Notes under the pieces: generated by a model
Database searches by the model: none
Told to the model about the DNA's origin: nothing
What the model saw: the letters and a program-made list of their open reading frames with translations, nothing else
Program-made: the position numbers and the translations under genes
In this document: positions 17,301-27,054 of the stretch, piece by piece
Numbering within the stretch: position 1 is the stretch's first letter
Layout: every line of letters starts with the position of its first letter
NCBI GenBank assembly: GCA_028703175.1
Contig: JAQVNJ010000042.1
Span: 1 to 41,371 of the forward strand
Length of the DNA stretch: 41,371 bases
Direction: 5' to 3'
DNA from: JAAYCB01 sp012744395
GTDB taxonomy: Bacteria; Planctomycetota; Planctomycetia; Pirellulales; Thermoguttaceae

Positions 17301-20300
17301 GACGACGACCAGTTGCCGCGGGTTGTTGAACAGGTTTTCCCCCTCGCCGATCATTTCGCCGTCCGTGGTGCGGAGTTCGGTCGCCCACGGGCCGGCCGTG
17401 TCGCCGCCCGCCGTGTAGCGGCGGGCGAAGATGCCGTGGCGATCGCCCACCCCCTGGCCGCACCAGGCGACCACGAATCCCCCGTTGGGCTGCATGCTGA
17501 TCGACGGGTAATGCTGGATGCCTTCCCGCGTCATGTTCACGCGCCCCTGGGTGCTCGTCGGCACGGCCAACGGATCGAAGGTCCGCAAGAACACCCCCTC
17601 GTTATCGAGATTGGCGAACAGGTCGCTGTTCGTCGGGTCGAGCGGGTCGTTCTCGCCGCCGGCGCCGTTCCAGACGACGGTGAAGTTTCCGTTGGCGTCG
17701 ACGCCAACCGCCGGGTTGACCTGCTCGCCGGCGAAGTCCGGCAGGTTGACCTGCCCGGTGGCGCCCTCCGTGATCGTGACTTCCGGCGGCAGGGTCGGAT
17801 CGTCCTCGTCGGGAGTGATCAGCAGTTCGAACTGCTGGAAGAACACGCCATAGCTGGTCGGGCCGACGTCGTCCTGCCCGAAGGCCTCCCAGACGACGGT
17901 CATGTTGCCGTTTTCGTCGAGGTCAAGCTGCGGGTTGCGCGCCGTGCGGAACAGATCGCCGCCGCCGGTCCCGCCGCCGTCATCGGCCTGGAACTCGGGA
18001 GCCCATTCGGTCCCGCTGCTGTCGAAGAACTTGGCCATGATCTGGCTGTCGGTGATCACGCCGCTCGTCTGGGCGGTGATCTGGTCCCAGGCGACGGCGA
18101 AGTTGCCCAGCGGGTCCATCGCCACGGCCGGATTCGTCGAGGGCAGGCCGGGCTGCGGCGACTGGGCCGGGAGGATCGTGTCGTTGACCACAAAGTCCGT
18201 CGTCACCGCTTCGCCCTTGAGGTCGAAGAGCCGGCCGCGGATCTCATTGAAGTAGCTGCCGATCGAACCGCTCTCCGATGCCCAGACGACCACGAAGTTG
18301 CCGAAGTAGTCCATCGCCACGGCCGGGTTGAGCTGGTTGTTGGCCGTCTCGACGTTGACGCGGAACTCGTCACTCAACGCCGTGCCGACCGCGTTGAACC
18401 GGCGGGCGAAGACATCCCAGCTCCCGTCGTCGCTCGTGCCTTCCGACTGCCAGACGACGACGAAGTCGCCGTCGGCGTCCATCGCGATCGCCGCGCTGTT
18501 CTGCATCCCGGCAACGGTCTGGTTGACGAGAATCTCGCCCGTCAGCGGCCTGCTCGCGCGGTCGTAGAGGCGCATGTAGACGCCGCCACCGATCGGATCG
18601 TCCGGATCGTCCTGGCCGTAACTCGTCCACACGACGGCGTAGTCGCCGTCGTGGTCGACGGCCACCGACTGGGTGGATTCCTCGCGGGCCTGGCCGGTCC
18701 CCAGCGATGGCCCGAAGACCTGGACGTAATTCGGCTGGTCCGGGGCAACCTCGTTGACCCGCTGCTCGGGGCCGAGCTGCGCGGTGCTGGAGACGGAGAA
18801 CCGCAGCTTGTAGCCGGGGTAGCCGGAGAATTCCGGGCGCGTTCCAGGGAACCCGTCGAAATCGCCGTCCAGGGCATTGCCGAGGAAGTACTCCCCGGAG
18901 TCGTCGTAGCTGTCATATTCATAGTTGTCGTTGATCCGATCGCGGACGGTCAGCACATAGTCGCCAACCGGCAGCCCCTGGGTGCCGGCCGCGACGCGGT
19001 CGCCGTCGAGATGCAGGATCGCTCGATACTTGTTCAGTTCCGGGACGAAGCCGAAGTCCACGCCGGTGATCACCCCCTGCATGGTGACGCCGCCGCGTTC
19101 CAGGGTCCAGTTCGTCGGATTCAGGACGCTGTCCAGCCCGTCCGTCCCGTCGCGCACGGAGAGGTCCTTGCCGAACAAGACGTGCAGTTCCGTCACGCCG
19201 CCGCCGACGGAGGGAACCGGCAGGATGTCGCCCTCGAAGACCGGCTTGCCGTCCTTCGTCGAGACGCCGGTGACCCAGGGACCGTCCTCCTCGTCGATCT
19301 CGAGCACGCCGCGGCTCAAGTAGCGGTAGACCTCGCTGGAGCCCGGGTTCAGGCCGGGACCCTGCCAGACAATCACGAATTGACCCGCATTGTCCGAGGC
19401 GACCGAGGGGAAGATCTGCTCCCCGGAGGTGAGCTTGTTGGCCCGCGTCTCCGCGCCGATCCGCTCCAGAGTGAACCCGAACCTCTGGAAGAAGATGCCG
19501 GTCACGTCTTGCCCATCATCGGTGATGCCATTGCCCTGCCAGGCGATGACAAAATCGCCCTGGTTGTTGAAGTCCACCGAGGAGAGCGACTGGTCGCCGA
19601 CCGTGGTCGAGTTGACGAGGAACTCGCCGCTCCGCTCGGGCACCCGCTCGATCTCCAGGCTCCAACCGTTGAAGACCCCGCTGACATCGGGGTAGGCCGG
19701 GTCGTTGCGATCCACGTCCTGGACGATCAACGTCCAGGTGCCGCTCGTCAACTGGCCGTCGAAGGCGCTGAGCGGCTGCTCGGGCCGATACCCCAGGGTG
19801 TTGATGAACGGCGGGGTCGCCGTCGGATCGAGGATGCTGATGTCGGCTTCGTCGTCGAAGAGCGTGTCGATGAAGTCGGCGCCGGCGACGCCGCTGCGGG
19901 GGACATTCGCAAACAACGTGATCTCGGTGCCCGACGGGCTGATCAGGCGGACCTGCACGTCTCTGGGCGAGGCGTGCTGGATGTTGAGCATCAGGTTGAT
20001 GTCGTTGATCGTGAAGGCGTCCGGGAACGTGTCCGGGATCTCGATCGTCGAGGTGATCGTGGTGCCGTAGCCAAACGGCCGCGCCGTCGTGTCGCTGGCG
20101 TAGGTCTGCACCGGATCGACGGCGCCCTGCTCATCGAGGAGCGAGACGTTGATCATCTGGCCGAAGACCGCCTCGCCACTGCCATCCTGGGCGCCGCTGG
20201 CGGTCCAGGTGACGACGAAGTTGTTGCCATCCGGGGTGAAGGCCACGTCCGGATAGCGCTGGTTGCCCAGCCGGGTGTCGTTGACGATGACTTCGCCCCG

Positions 20301-23300
20301 GCTCAGGCTGGATCGCGGCGAGCCGTCGGCGTGGAACACGCGGGCAATCACGTCGTCGCCGAAATTTGCTCCCTGCTCCGATTGCCAGGCAATCACGAAG
20401 TCGCCCTGCGAACTCATGTCGATCGACGGGTACCGCTGATTGCCGGCGATCGTCACGTTGACCAGGAATTCGGGGGCCAGCGGCTGGCCCGCCGAGTCGA
20501 AACGCCGCGCGTAGATGCCGTATCCGGAACCCGGCTGGCCGCCTCGCTCCTGGGCGTAGCTGGCCCAGGTGACGATGAAGTCGCCGTCGACATCCATCGC
20601 CACGGACGGCCAGATCTGATTGTCTTTGGTGTAGGTGTTGACGCGGAAGACATTGCTGAGGGCCGCGCCCTTGGCGTTGAAACGCCGGGCGTAGATATCG
20701 GCGTCGACCTTGGGCATTCCCGTGATCGGATCGATCACCGGATTGCCCTGGGCGTCGGTCACCGCGCGGAGATTCGTCCAGGTGACCACGAAGTCCCCAT
20801 CGGCGTCCAAGGCCACGGCGGCGTAACGCTGATCGTCAGCGGCGAACTCGCCGGCATTCGCGGCGCCCTGGAGGACCGGGATCGGCCCCAGGTCGTCGCC
20901 CGGCGATCCATCCGGGTTGAACCGCCGGAAGTAGACGCGCTCCTTGCCGTCGTCCGTTGCCGTGAACACGACGACGTGATGCCCGTCGGCATCCGCGGCC
21001 ACGGCGCCGCGGTTCTCGCCGGACAGGTGCGGACCGCCGGGCGGGAACGTATCGTCATCGCCGGTGACCGGCCGGTCGGAATCCGGATCGTTCGGGTCGG
21101 GCTCCGGCCCGGGCCCGGGACCGGACGTGCGGGACTCGATCGTGAATCGGTGTTCGTAACCGCCCAAGCCGAACGTCGTCGGACTTGCGCCCGGGATGCC
21201 ATTGTAGTCCCCGTCCAGCGCGTTGCCGGTGCTGATCACCGCGCCGGTCGCCGGATTGACCAGCGCCGAGCCGTCGGTGATCAGGTCGCGGACCGTCAGC
21301 ACGTAGACGCCGTCCTTCAACGGCGCGGTGCCGAAGTTGACCCCGTTGCCGTCGAAGGTCACGATCGCCTCATACTTGTTCGTCAGCGGATTCAAGCCGA
21401 AATCGACGCGCTGGATGCCGCCGACAATCTCGCTGTTGTTGCGGACGATCGCCCAGTTGTTCGGATTCAGCACGCTGTGCAGCCCGCTGGCGCCGCCAAC
21501 CGTGGAGAGCGCTTCGTCGAAGACGACCGTCAGCGTCTGGAGCCCCTCATCGGGATCGACCTCCACCTTCCCGTCGTTGGGCAACCGCTCGCCCTCGGCG
21601 AGCACGTCGCTGACGATCGGCCCGATCAGGTCGGGGCGCTGGAAGTTCGACGCGCTGTCGTACTTGTAGACGGCGGTCGTGCCCGGCAGCGTGCCGACGC
21701 CCGTCCAGCCGATGACGAAATTGCCGCGTGTGTCCATGCCGATCGACGACATCCACTGGTTTCCGTCGGTTTGCCGGTTGACGCGGGTTTCGCCGCCGAG
21801 CCGGGTTCCGCCACCGTGGTAGCGCTGGTAGTAGACGCCATGGCCCGACGGATCGCTCTGCATCGGCTGGTTTCCCTTGCCGCTCCAGGTGATCACGAAA
21901 TTGCCCGGGGTGTCCATGGCCACCGAGGAGTACATCTGGTGGCCTTCGTTGGTCGAATTGACCTGGAACGAGCTGGGCTCCGCGTTCACGTCGGTGATGT
22001 CGAGGCTCCACGAGCCGATCTCCGGCGAGAGCGCCGAGAGCGACCCCGTCTCATTGTTGCCCGGATTCCGGTCCTGGACGATCAGGGTCCACGTCCCCTG
22101 CGCGTCCTCGCCGACAAACGCCGCCAGCGCTTCCTGCGGCACATACGCGCCCTCGTAATTCGGCACCGCGCCGCGGTCCGAGTTGTTGATGCTCACCCCG
22201 GTCGGCGCTTCGTCGTCGAAGATCGTGTGGTCGAGGGTGTTGCCGGCGGGCCGCGAGCCGTCGACCAGCGGCTTCGGCAGGCTGCTGAAGAGCACCACGG
22301 TGGCGCCGCTGGGGCTTTGCAGGCTGACTTCCAGGTCCTCCAGCCGCGTATGCGTGAGCAGCCCCAGCTGCAGATTGACGTCGGCGATCGTGAAGCTGTC
22401 CGGGACGTCAATCGAGAACTGGTGCGTCTGCGAGATGACGTGCGAGTAGGGGTCGAAGTAGTGCCGCGGCTGTTGGCCGGAGATCTCGGCCCAGACCGAG
22501 GTGCCGCTCGTGTCCGCCGCCGAATCCGTCCAGGTCACGACATACGCCTCGCCGTCGAACCGCATCGCCACGTCCGGATAGCGCTGGTGCCCCACGGTGA
22601 TGTCGTTGACCAGTACGGGCGGAGCCTTGGGCGTGCCGTCGGCGTTGAACTCGCGGGCGTAGATGTCGTCGTCGACGCCGTTCTCATCGCTCTGCCAGGC
22701 GATGACGAAATCGCCCAGGGCGGCCATCGCGATGCTCGGCAACCGCTGGTTGCCCGTCGTGGTCACGTTGACGAGGATCTGGCGGCCGAGGTTCTCGCCG
22801 GCGGCATTGTAGCGGCGGGCGTAGACGTCGTAGTCCGACGTCGTGGCCCCCGTCGCGCGGCTGTCGTTGGTCCAGGTGATCACGAAATTGCCATCGACGT
22901 CCATCGCCACGTCGGACCACTTCTGCATCGCAGCCATCGAGCCGTTGACACGGAACGCCTCCGTCACGTCCTCGCTGATCACGGGAACCTCAAATCCGCC
23001 GACGTCCGTCAGCCCGAGGATCCCCGCCCGGGCGGGGAACGCCCGGGCGTAGATGTCGCCGTCTCCCTCGGTATAGTTGGTCCAGGTGATGACGAAGTCG
23101 CCGTCGGGATCGATCGCCACGCTGCCGAACCGCTGCGCGCTGGCCATCAATTCCGGGTGCGTCGAGGGGGGAGTCACCGCGATGATCGGGAAGGCGTCGA
23201 TTCGCGTGCCGATCACGTTCTTGTCCCCGTCCAGCAACGGCAGATCGGCCGGCGTCCCGTCGGCGTCGTAGCACCGCATGAACAGCCGATCGCGGCCCAG

Positions 23301-26300
23301 ATCGGTGTCGTAGGCCGTCCACACCATCACGTAGTCGCCGTCGGCGTCGACGGCCACCGCATTGGGGCTTTCCGGATAGAGCGTGCCGGTGATCCGGTCC
23401 GCTCCGCCGACGATCGGGTCGACGGGGGTATCGACCGCGTCGATGTGGACCGCGAAGGTCCGCCCCATGGGAACGCCGCTGGCCGCCGGACCGAGCGAGC
23501 CGAGCGGGTTGCCCGCCAGGTCGCGCACCCCCGAAATCCCCCCCAAGGCCGACGGCGAAAGCGCCGTGATCCTGTACTCGGCGCTGCCGAGCGGGAAGAC
23601 CCCCGGCACCAGTCCGCCGTTGGCGTCGAGCGTCAGGACCGCTTCCCACTTGTTCGTCGGGATCTCCGAAAGCTCGTAGGTCCCACCGAAAGCGTCCGGC
23701 TGGCCGGCCAACTCGGCCGCCTTGTTCATGCCGAACTGGACATCGACCACGCCGAAGGGAATCTCCACGCCGTTCTGCGTCAGCACCCAGTTGTTCGTGT
23801 TCAGCACGCTGTCCGGGTTCTGCCCCGGATCGCCGGCCAACAGCGGCTCGTCGAACGGAACGACGATGTACCGCACCGGGCCCTCGATCGTGCCGCCGTC
23901 GGGCACGAGGTTGCCCTGCTCGTCGACCAGGTCGGTGATCCGCGGCCCGGCCGCGTCGACGCTCTCGTCGAACCGCCGGTAGTAGATGTTCTGGTTGGCG
24001 GAACTGTAGTAGGAATCCGGGTACCCGGATGTGTCCCAGGTGCGCTCCTCATGCTGCAACCAGACGAGCGTGAAATCGCCTTGGGTCTGCATGGCCAACG
24101 AAACGTCGGTCTGGGTGGTCCCCGAATCGGCCGCCTGATAGTCGATGATCTGCACCGTCTGGGGGGCCGGCGTCAGCGCGTTCGCGCTCAGCACCAGGTC
24201 GATGTACGAATCGTGGACCTCGCCCTGGAACGTGACCTCGAAGACGACGGTGTTCGGCGCAGTCGGGTAACGCCAAGGCTGCGATCCGTCGGAGAGCGTC
24301 ACCTGGCGGGCGAAGATCTCCTGCGCGGAAACGACCCGCACGTCGACAACCCCGTCGTACTGCGGTTCCGGCCAGTTGACGCCGGTCCGTGTCGCCGCCT
24401 CCAACTTGTTGTGGATGTCGTCGCGCGTCCCGGCAATATTCAACACGTTGTTGGTGAACACCGGGTTGAACGTGATCGTCTCGAACCCGCTGGTAAACGA
24501 ATTCCAGAGCCGCGCGGCGAACGTGCCGCCGGTGGCGGCGGTGTCGATCGCGATCAGGTACTTGGCGTTGTGCCCGTCGCGCTTGGCATTCACCACGCTG
24601 TCGCTGGCCAGGATATTCGCGGCGCCCGTGGGGGGGTCGGCGTCGAAGCGGCTGTACATCACGCCGTTGGCCTCGCCGCGGAGCAGCGCGGCCTTGCTGT
24701 CGAGAATCACGCGGATCCGGCCGAGTTGCGAGAGCGTGGCCCCTTGATTGGCCGCATCGATCAGCACCAGCTCGATCGCCGTGTCGACGTCGATGCTGTT
24801 GCTCAGCGACAGACTACCGCCGGGGAAGAACGCCAGCAGATCGGCGTTCGCCGGGTCGCTCATGGCCTTCGCGAAGTAATTGCTGCCGAGGTAGAAATAA
24901 TCGGAGACGTCCGGACCGAAGCCGTCGTAGGCGATCACCAGGTCGCCGTCGGCATCGAGGCCCGCTTGGGGGTTCTGCTGCCTGCCCGGCCAGAGCGTGT
25001 CGGCGTCCGGGTCGAAACTTGCGCTGTTGGGGCGGAACGTGTCGCGGACAACCGTCCGGTTGACGTTTCCGGCCGCGTCGAACAACCGGTACATGATCGC
25101 CCGCGTGCCGATCGAATTCTGGCCCACGTTGTCCGGGTCCTGGAGCGTGCCCGTCTCATAGGTCACGACAAAGCGGTTCTGCTTGTCGAATGTCGTGGAG
25201 TGGTTGACGCCGGAGCCGACGTTGAACGGGCCGTCGATCAGGCTGCCCGTGGAGTCGTAAATCTTCGCGGTAATCGCCAGGCCCGTGTTCCAGGTGATCA
25301 CCGTGTTGCCGTCGTGGCTCATCCCCACGTAGGGGTCGCTGTGAATCTGCGTGTCTTCCGTGTTCACGAGGAACTCGTCGCCGACCGGCACGCCCTCGCG
25401 CGTGTACTGCCGCGCACGGACGCTGTTGAAAAAGCTGATGTCCTGCGAAGTCGACGACCAGGCGATCGCGAAATTGCCGTCGTCGTCCATGCCGATCGAG
25501 GGATTCACCTGCGGGCCGGTGGTCTTCGTATTCACGCGGAACGCATCCCCCTTGGCCATGATCCCCGGCACGTACACGACATGCTCCGGAGCGGTCAGGC
25601 CGATCGGCGTGAAGCGCCGCGCGTAGATGTCGAAAACGTTGCCGGAATCCTGGGCTTCGCCGATCTCGCTCTGCCAGGCAATCACGAAATCGCCGTCGGC
25701 GTCCATCGCCACCACGGCGTTCAACTGATCGTACTTGTCGGGATGCGGGGTGAAGACGTCCTCGGGCTCCTCGGGATTGACGCGGAATTCCGGGCTCGGC
25801 TCCTTGAGCGTCAAGACATCGATCTCGGGCGAGTCGATCCACGACGCCCCCAGTTCGTCGACCGCCTCGATGACCACCAGTTCCGGGTGGTCCTTCTTGC
25901 CGGCGCTGCCTTCGATGCTGCCGGAAATCTTGCCGTCGAACGTGATCTCGAACTGCGTCAGGCTGAGCGTGCCGTCGGGCAACGCCACCGGCTGCACGGA
26001 AACGTTCGGCACGCCTTGGCGGGTCGTCTGCGGCTGGGAGTATGGTCCCGCGGCCGGCGGGATGCGGCTCGGCGGCTCGAACTCGATCGGCCCGATGTCG
26101 AAGCCGGTCATCGTCTGGCGGAAGTTCTCCTCGATGGATCGGGCCGTCAGGTTCGGATCCGTCGGCGAAACGTAAATCCGGCCGATTTCCACCGGCTCCC
26201 GGATGGCCTCGACCTGCACCGCCGGCAGGAAACCGCTAGAGAAGTTCGTGCTCTCGACGCTGATGAGCGGCTGGTTCTTGCCGAGCGAGAAATCGCCAAA

Positions 26301-27041
26301 GCGGATTTCATACTCCTTGGGACTGATCGGGCTGATCGTCACATCCGCCAAGGCCCCGCCGAGGCCCTGCAAGGCCGTCTGCATGCTGTTGGCCGTCGTG
26401 CCCAGGGGGTTCAGTTCGTTGTAGACGATCGTCGTCGTCTCGCCGGGACCGATCACGCCGTTGCCGTTGACGTCGAAGCCCAGGGTAATCGAGCCGGCAA
26501 CATACGGCTGGCCAGCGGCCCCCCCCTGCCGCGGCTGGTAGGTCGTCGAAATCGTCAGTTTCTGCACCTCGTTGCCGCCGTATTTCAGCGTGAAATAGCC
26601 GAATTGGCCGGAAACCGAATCGGCGGCAAGCTCGCTGGGAATCGACAGCCGCTGCACCTCGTCGGTGAAGTAACGAGCGTAGATGTTCGCATCCGTCCAC
26701 GGCTGGCCCGTCACCGGATCGAGCACCGGCTGGCCGCTGCTCGGATCGAGCACCTCGTCGTAGCGCGTCCAGACAACGACAAAATCTCCGTCGTTGTCCA
26801 TCCCCAACGATTGGCCGGCAACCACCTGCTGCTGGTTCTCGCTGACCACCTGGTTGACGAGAACGTCGGTCCAGTCGGCGGGTGAGACGCTCAGCAGCTG
26901 CCGCTCTTCCAGCGGATCGACGAGCAGGCTGCGGCACTTGCCGTGCTTGGAATCAGGACGCGCTGGGCGTCCGACGCGCTCCCAAAGGCTCTCGAGCTTC
27001 GTGGCGACGCGGTCCAGCGTGGGCAATCGGAAAATCGACAT
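14316..27041 (-). CDS. Giant modular surface protein with LEPR-XLL-type N-terminus
   Basis: A 4,241-residue protein. Residues 44-51, LEERQLLS, follow a basic N-terminus and match the LEPR-XLL-type motif that opens many giant planctomycete exported proteins. Then come about 35 copies of a roughly 45-60 residue repeat with core VAMDxDGDFVVxW and a following (I/V)YARRFxxxG strand. Among them are four Ig-like/SbsA-like domains (about 1030-1185, 1805-1975, 2585-2750, 3215-3365, each with a VLNPxNWxL segment) and two P/Homo-B-like jelly-roll domains (about 1530-1685 and 2305-2470, with SGTWTLIVQD or its variant). The C-terminus (about 3800-4241) has GTSGADTFEF and repeats around GGxDxAxLYDSAGDDxF, likely a beta-solenoid. 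No catalytic site is visible. Export, Ca2+-binding by the Asp-rich loops, and an adhesive or cell-surface role are inferred. SD GAGGA at good spacing overlaps the stop of the upstream TIGR03032 gene. Confidence 0.93.
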   Translation of the reverse strand: MSIFRLPTLDRVATKLESLWERVGRPARPDSKHGKCRSLLVDPLEERQLLSVSPADWTDVLVNQVVSENQQQVVAGQSLGMDNDGDFVVVWTRYDEVLDPSSGQPVLDPVTGQPWTDANIYARYFTDEVQRLSIPSELAADSVSGQFGYFTLKYGGNEVQKLTISTTYQPRQGGAAGQPYVAGSITLGFDVNGNGVIGPGETTTIVYNELNPLGTTANSMQTALQGLGGALADVTISPISPKEYEIRFGDFSLGKNQPLISVESTNFSSGFLPAVQVEAIREPVEIGRIYVSPTDPNLTARSIEENFRQTMTGFDIGPIEFEPPSRIPPAAGPYSQPQTTRQGVPNVSVQPVALPDGTLSLTQFEITFDGKISGSIEGSAGKKDHPELVVIEAVDELGASWIDSPEIDVLTLKEPSPEFRVNPEEPEDVFTPHPDKYDQLNAVVAMDADGDFVIAWQSEIGEAQDSGNVFDIYARRFTPIGLTAPEHVVYVPGIMAKGDAFRVNTKTTGPQVNPSIGMDDDGNFAIAWSSTSQDISFFNSVRARQYTREGVPVGDEFLVNTEDTQIHSDPYVGMSHDGNTVITWNTGLAITAKIYDSTGSLIDGPFNVGSGVNHSTTFDKQNRFVVTYETGTLQDPDNVGQNSIGTRAIMYRLFDAAGNVNRTVVRDTFRPNSASFDPDADTLWPGRQQNPQAGLDADGDLVIAYDGFGPDVSDYFYLGSNYFAKAMSDPANADLLAFFPGGSLSLSNSIDVDTAIELVLIDAANQGATLSQLGRIRVILDSKAALLRGEANGVMYSRFDADPPTGAANILASDSVVNAKRDGHNAKYLIAIDTAATGGTFAARLWNSFTSGFETITFNPVFTNNVLNIAGTRDDIHNKLEAATRTGVNWPEPQYDGVVDVRVVSAQEIFARQVTLSDGSQPWRYPTAPNTVVFEVTFQGEVHDSYIDLVLSANALTPAPQTVQIIDYQAADSGTTQTDVSLAMQTQGDFTLVWLQHEERTWDTSGYPDSYYSSANQNIYYRRFDESVDAAGPRITDLVDEQGNLVPDGGTIEGPVRYIVVPFDEPLLAGDPGQNPDSVLNTNNWVLTQNGVEIPFGVVDVQFGMNKAAELAGQPDAFGGTYELSEIPTNKWEAVLTLDANGGLVPGVFPLGSAEYRITALSPSALGGISGVRDLAGNPLGSLGPAASGVPMGRTFAVHIDAVDTPVDPIVGGADRITGTLYPESPNAVAVDADGDYVMVWTAYDTDLGRDRLFMRCYDADGTPADLPLLDGDKNVIGTRIDAFPIIAVTPPSTHPELMASAQRFGSVAIDPDGDFVITWTNYTEGDGDIYARAFPARAGILGLTDVGGFEVPVISEDVTEAFRVNGSMAAMQKWSDVAMDVDGNFVITWTNDSRATGATTSDYDVYARRYNAAGENLGRQILVNVTTTGNQRLPSIAMAALGDFVIAWQSDENGVDDDIYAREFNADGTPKAPPVLVNDITVGHQRYPDVAMRFDGEAYVVTWTDSAADTSGTSVWAEISGQQPRHYFDPYSHVISQTHQFSIDVPDSFTIADVNLQLGLLTHTRLEDLEVSLQSPSGATVVLFSSLPKPLVDGSRPAGNTLDHTIFDDEAPTGVSINNSDRGAVPNYEGAYVPQEALAAFVGEDAQGTWTLIVQDRNPGNNETGSLSALSPEIGSWSLDITDVNAEPSSFQVNSTNEGHQMYSSVAMDTPGNFVITWSGKGNQPMQSDPSGHGVYYQRYHGGGTRLGGETRVNRQTDGNQWMSSIGMDTRGNFVIGWTGVGTLPGTTAVYKYDSASNFQRPDLIGPIVSDVLAEGERLPNDGKVEVDPDEGLQTLTVVFDEALSTVGGASGLHSVLNPNNWAIVRNNSEIVGGIQRVDFGLNPLTNKYEAIVTFDGNGVNFGTAPLKDGVYVLTVRDLITDGSALVNPATGAVISTGNALDGDYNGIPGASPTTFGLGGYEHRFTIESRTSGPGPGPEPDPNDPDSDRPVTGDDDTFPPGGPHLSGENRGAVAADADGHHVVVFTATDDGKERVYFRRFNPDGSPGDDLGPIPVLQGAANAGEFAADDQRYAAVALDADGDFVVTWTNLRAVTDAQGNPVIDPITGMPKVDADIYARRFNAKGAALSNVFRVNTYTKDNQIWPSVAMDVDGDFIVTWASYAQERGGQPGSGYGIYARRFDSAGQPLAPEFLVNVTIAGNQRYPSIDMSSQGDFVIAWQSEQGANFGDDVIARVFHADGSPRSSLSRGEVIVNDTRLGNQRYPDVAFTPDGNNFVVTWTASGAQDGSGEAVFGQMINVSLLDEQGAVDPVQTYASDTTARPFGYGTTITSTIEIPDTFPDAFTINDINLMLNIQHASPRDVQVRLISPSGTEITLFANVPRSGVAGADFIDTLFDDEADISILDPTATPPFINTLGYRPEQPLSAFDGQLTSGTWTLIVQDVDRNDPAYPDVSGVFNGWSLEIERVPERSGEFLVNSTTVGDQSLSSVDFNNQGDFVIAWQGNGITDDGQDVTGIFFQRFGFTLERIGAETRANKLTSGEQIFPSVASDNAGQFVIVWQGPGLNPGSSEVYRYLSRGVLEIDEEDGPWVTGVSTKDGKPVFEGDILPVPSVGGGVTELHVLFGKDLSVRDGTDGLDSVLNPTNWTLERGGVTMQGVITGVDFGFVPELNKYRAILHLDGDRVAAGTQGLPVGDYVLTVRDRINDNYEYDSYDDSGEYFLGNALDGDFDGFPGTRPEFSGYPGYKLRFSVSSTAQLGPEQRVNEVAPDQPNYVQVFGPSLGTGQAREESTQSVAVDHDGDYAVVWTSYGQDDPDDPIGGGVYMRLYDRASRPLTGEILVNQTVAGMQNSAAIAMDADGDFVVVWQSEGTSDDGSWDVFARRFNAVGTALSDEFRVNVETANNQLNPAVAMDYFGNFVVVWASESGSIGSYFNEIRGRLFDLKGEAVTTDFVVNDTILPAQSPQPGLPSTNPAVAMDPLGNFAVAWDQITAQTSGVITDSQIMAKFFDSSGTEWAPEFQADDGGGTGGGDLFRTARNPQLDLDENGNMTVVWEAFGQDDVGPTSYGVFFQQFELLITPDEDDPTLPPEVTITEGATGQVNLPDFAGEQVNPAVGVDANGNFTVVWNGAGGENDPLDPTNSDLFANLDNEGVFLRTFDPLAVPTSTQGRVNMTREGIQHYPSISMQPNGGFVVAWCGQGVGDRHGIFARRYTAGGDTAGPWATELRTTDGEMIGEGENLFNNPRQLVVVFNEPMSTSGGATGFNSVLNPSNWALVNGLGAELVDAISKVDFALNPATNKWEATLTFNSAVYPDGLANGYYQLIARSQLKDLAGNSLAVSGLRPAGTGLTFMPPTSPTGGMGFSFRVHELTPGDPNPGDLDPILNTNLIGDKFDPAVARNASGRYVAVWVERADVEIPDPDNPQETITVTQSDIYARMFDANDRPIRNRYGNNDAFLVNSLTTGEQLEPDVAIDDAGNFLVVWSGPGTSALGDVDEAGIFGQRFNALGDPLGGQFAINTTSKGVQEQPAVAMDAAGNFVVAWRSWEQGGIMARLFSSSGAASAEFRANTTLGTHVRKPDVAMDADGDFTIVWTGAEQDNGSMGVFAQRFNKTGGRLGGEFRVNQYQTSEQESPRIAMDDLGNSVIVWQSFGQDGSGYGIYGRRYNASGAAQGNEFRVNTYTPDWQFEPAVAMASNGDFVVTWSGWGNEGDRGEFYGIFAKMYNADGSPFIVPGQTEPVGEFRINAVVANDQRRSDVAMDAAGHYVVVWEGTTEVLLPDPEDTETTILVPQTDIYARFVDPPVTASDDGKELKLLGTSGADTFEFIGGATPKDWVIKVNGKTYTAASTVEKILFEGMGGNDTVSIIGTAANESVSMWPGKVLFEGVGYTVEATSVEIVTVDGKGGYDKVVEMNGSAGNDSFVIRVGQATATGTGYSQTAIGFEEVYAYARGGTDEVLMYDTAGKDIFKADGSGGWASMQGDGYFHRAKGFHYAHGYSTSSTDEAYLYDSAGDDDFKAYFDDTKDVRFSKMSGSGYYHRAKNFPTVYAVANRGGEDRARLLASQNHVEEFVGTPSESKLSSAQANYSITAQLFETVLARSTRGDQDKAVFFDEPNTTNKQVFKGLHEKGELFGKSASGRDFQVTARKFATVEATATPGTGHIARLIDTAGDDHLVIDEVSARMYKYGNVPVGGTAADRSLDLLYQAMAFDRIEVYRQPDQSGVDTRRVSAVDIVLTYDDPAGWNDI
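18792..23459 (-). repeat. Tandem duplicated supermodule inside giant gene
   Basis: Residues about 1195-1975 and 1985-2750 have the same order: five short repeats, a P-like domain, two short repeats, an Ig-like domain. Equivalent landmarks are offset by about 775-790 residues (P domains 1530 and 2305; Ig domains 1805 and 2585), so about 2.35 kb was duplicated. The copies have diverged clearly at protein level, so this is not a recent event. Confidence 0.7.
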
Positions 27042-27054
27042 GGTCTTTCATTCC

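Noticed and set aside
15762..26885. Plus-strand open frame of 3,707 codons opposite the giant gene
   Set aside because: It is in exact register with the sense gene and open only because TTA, CTA and TCA codons are avoided. It has no domains, start context or signal peptide, whereas the sense frame has recognisable repeats and domains.
14316..27041. RTX toxin or protease label for the giant protein
   Set aside because: The nonapeptide GGxGxDxUx of RTX proteins is not repeated, and no protease catalytic motif accompanies the P-like domains.
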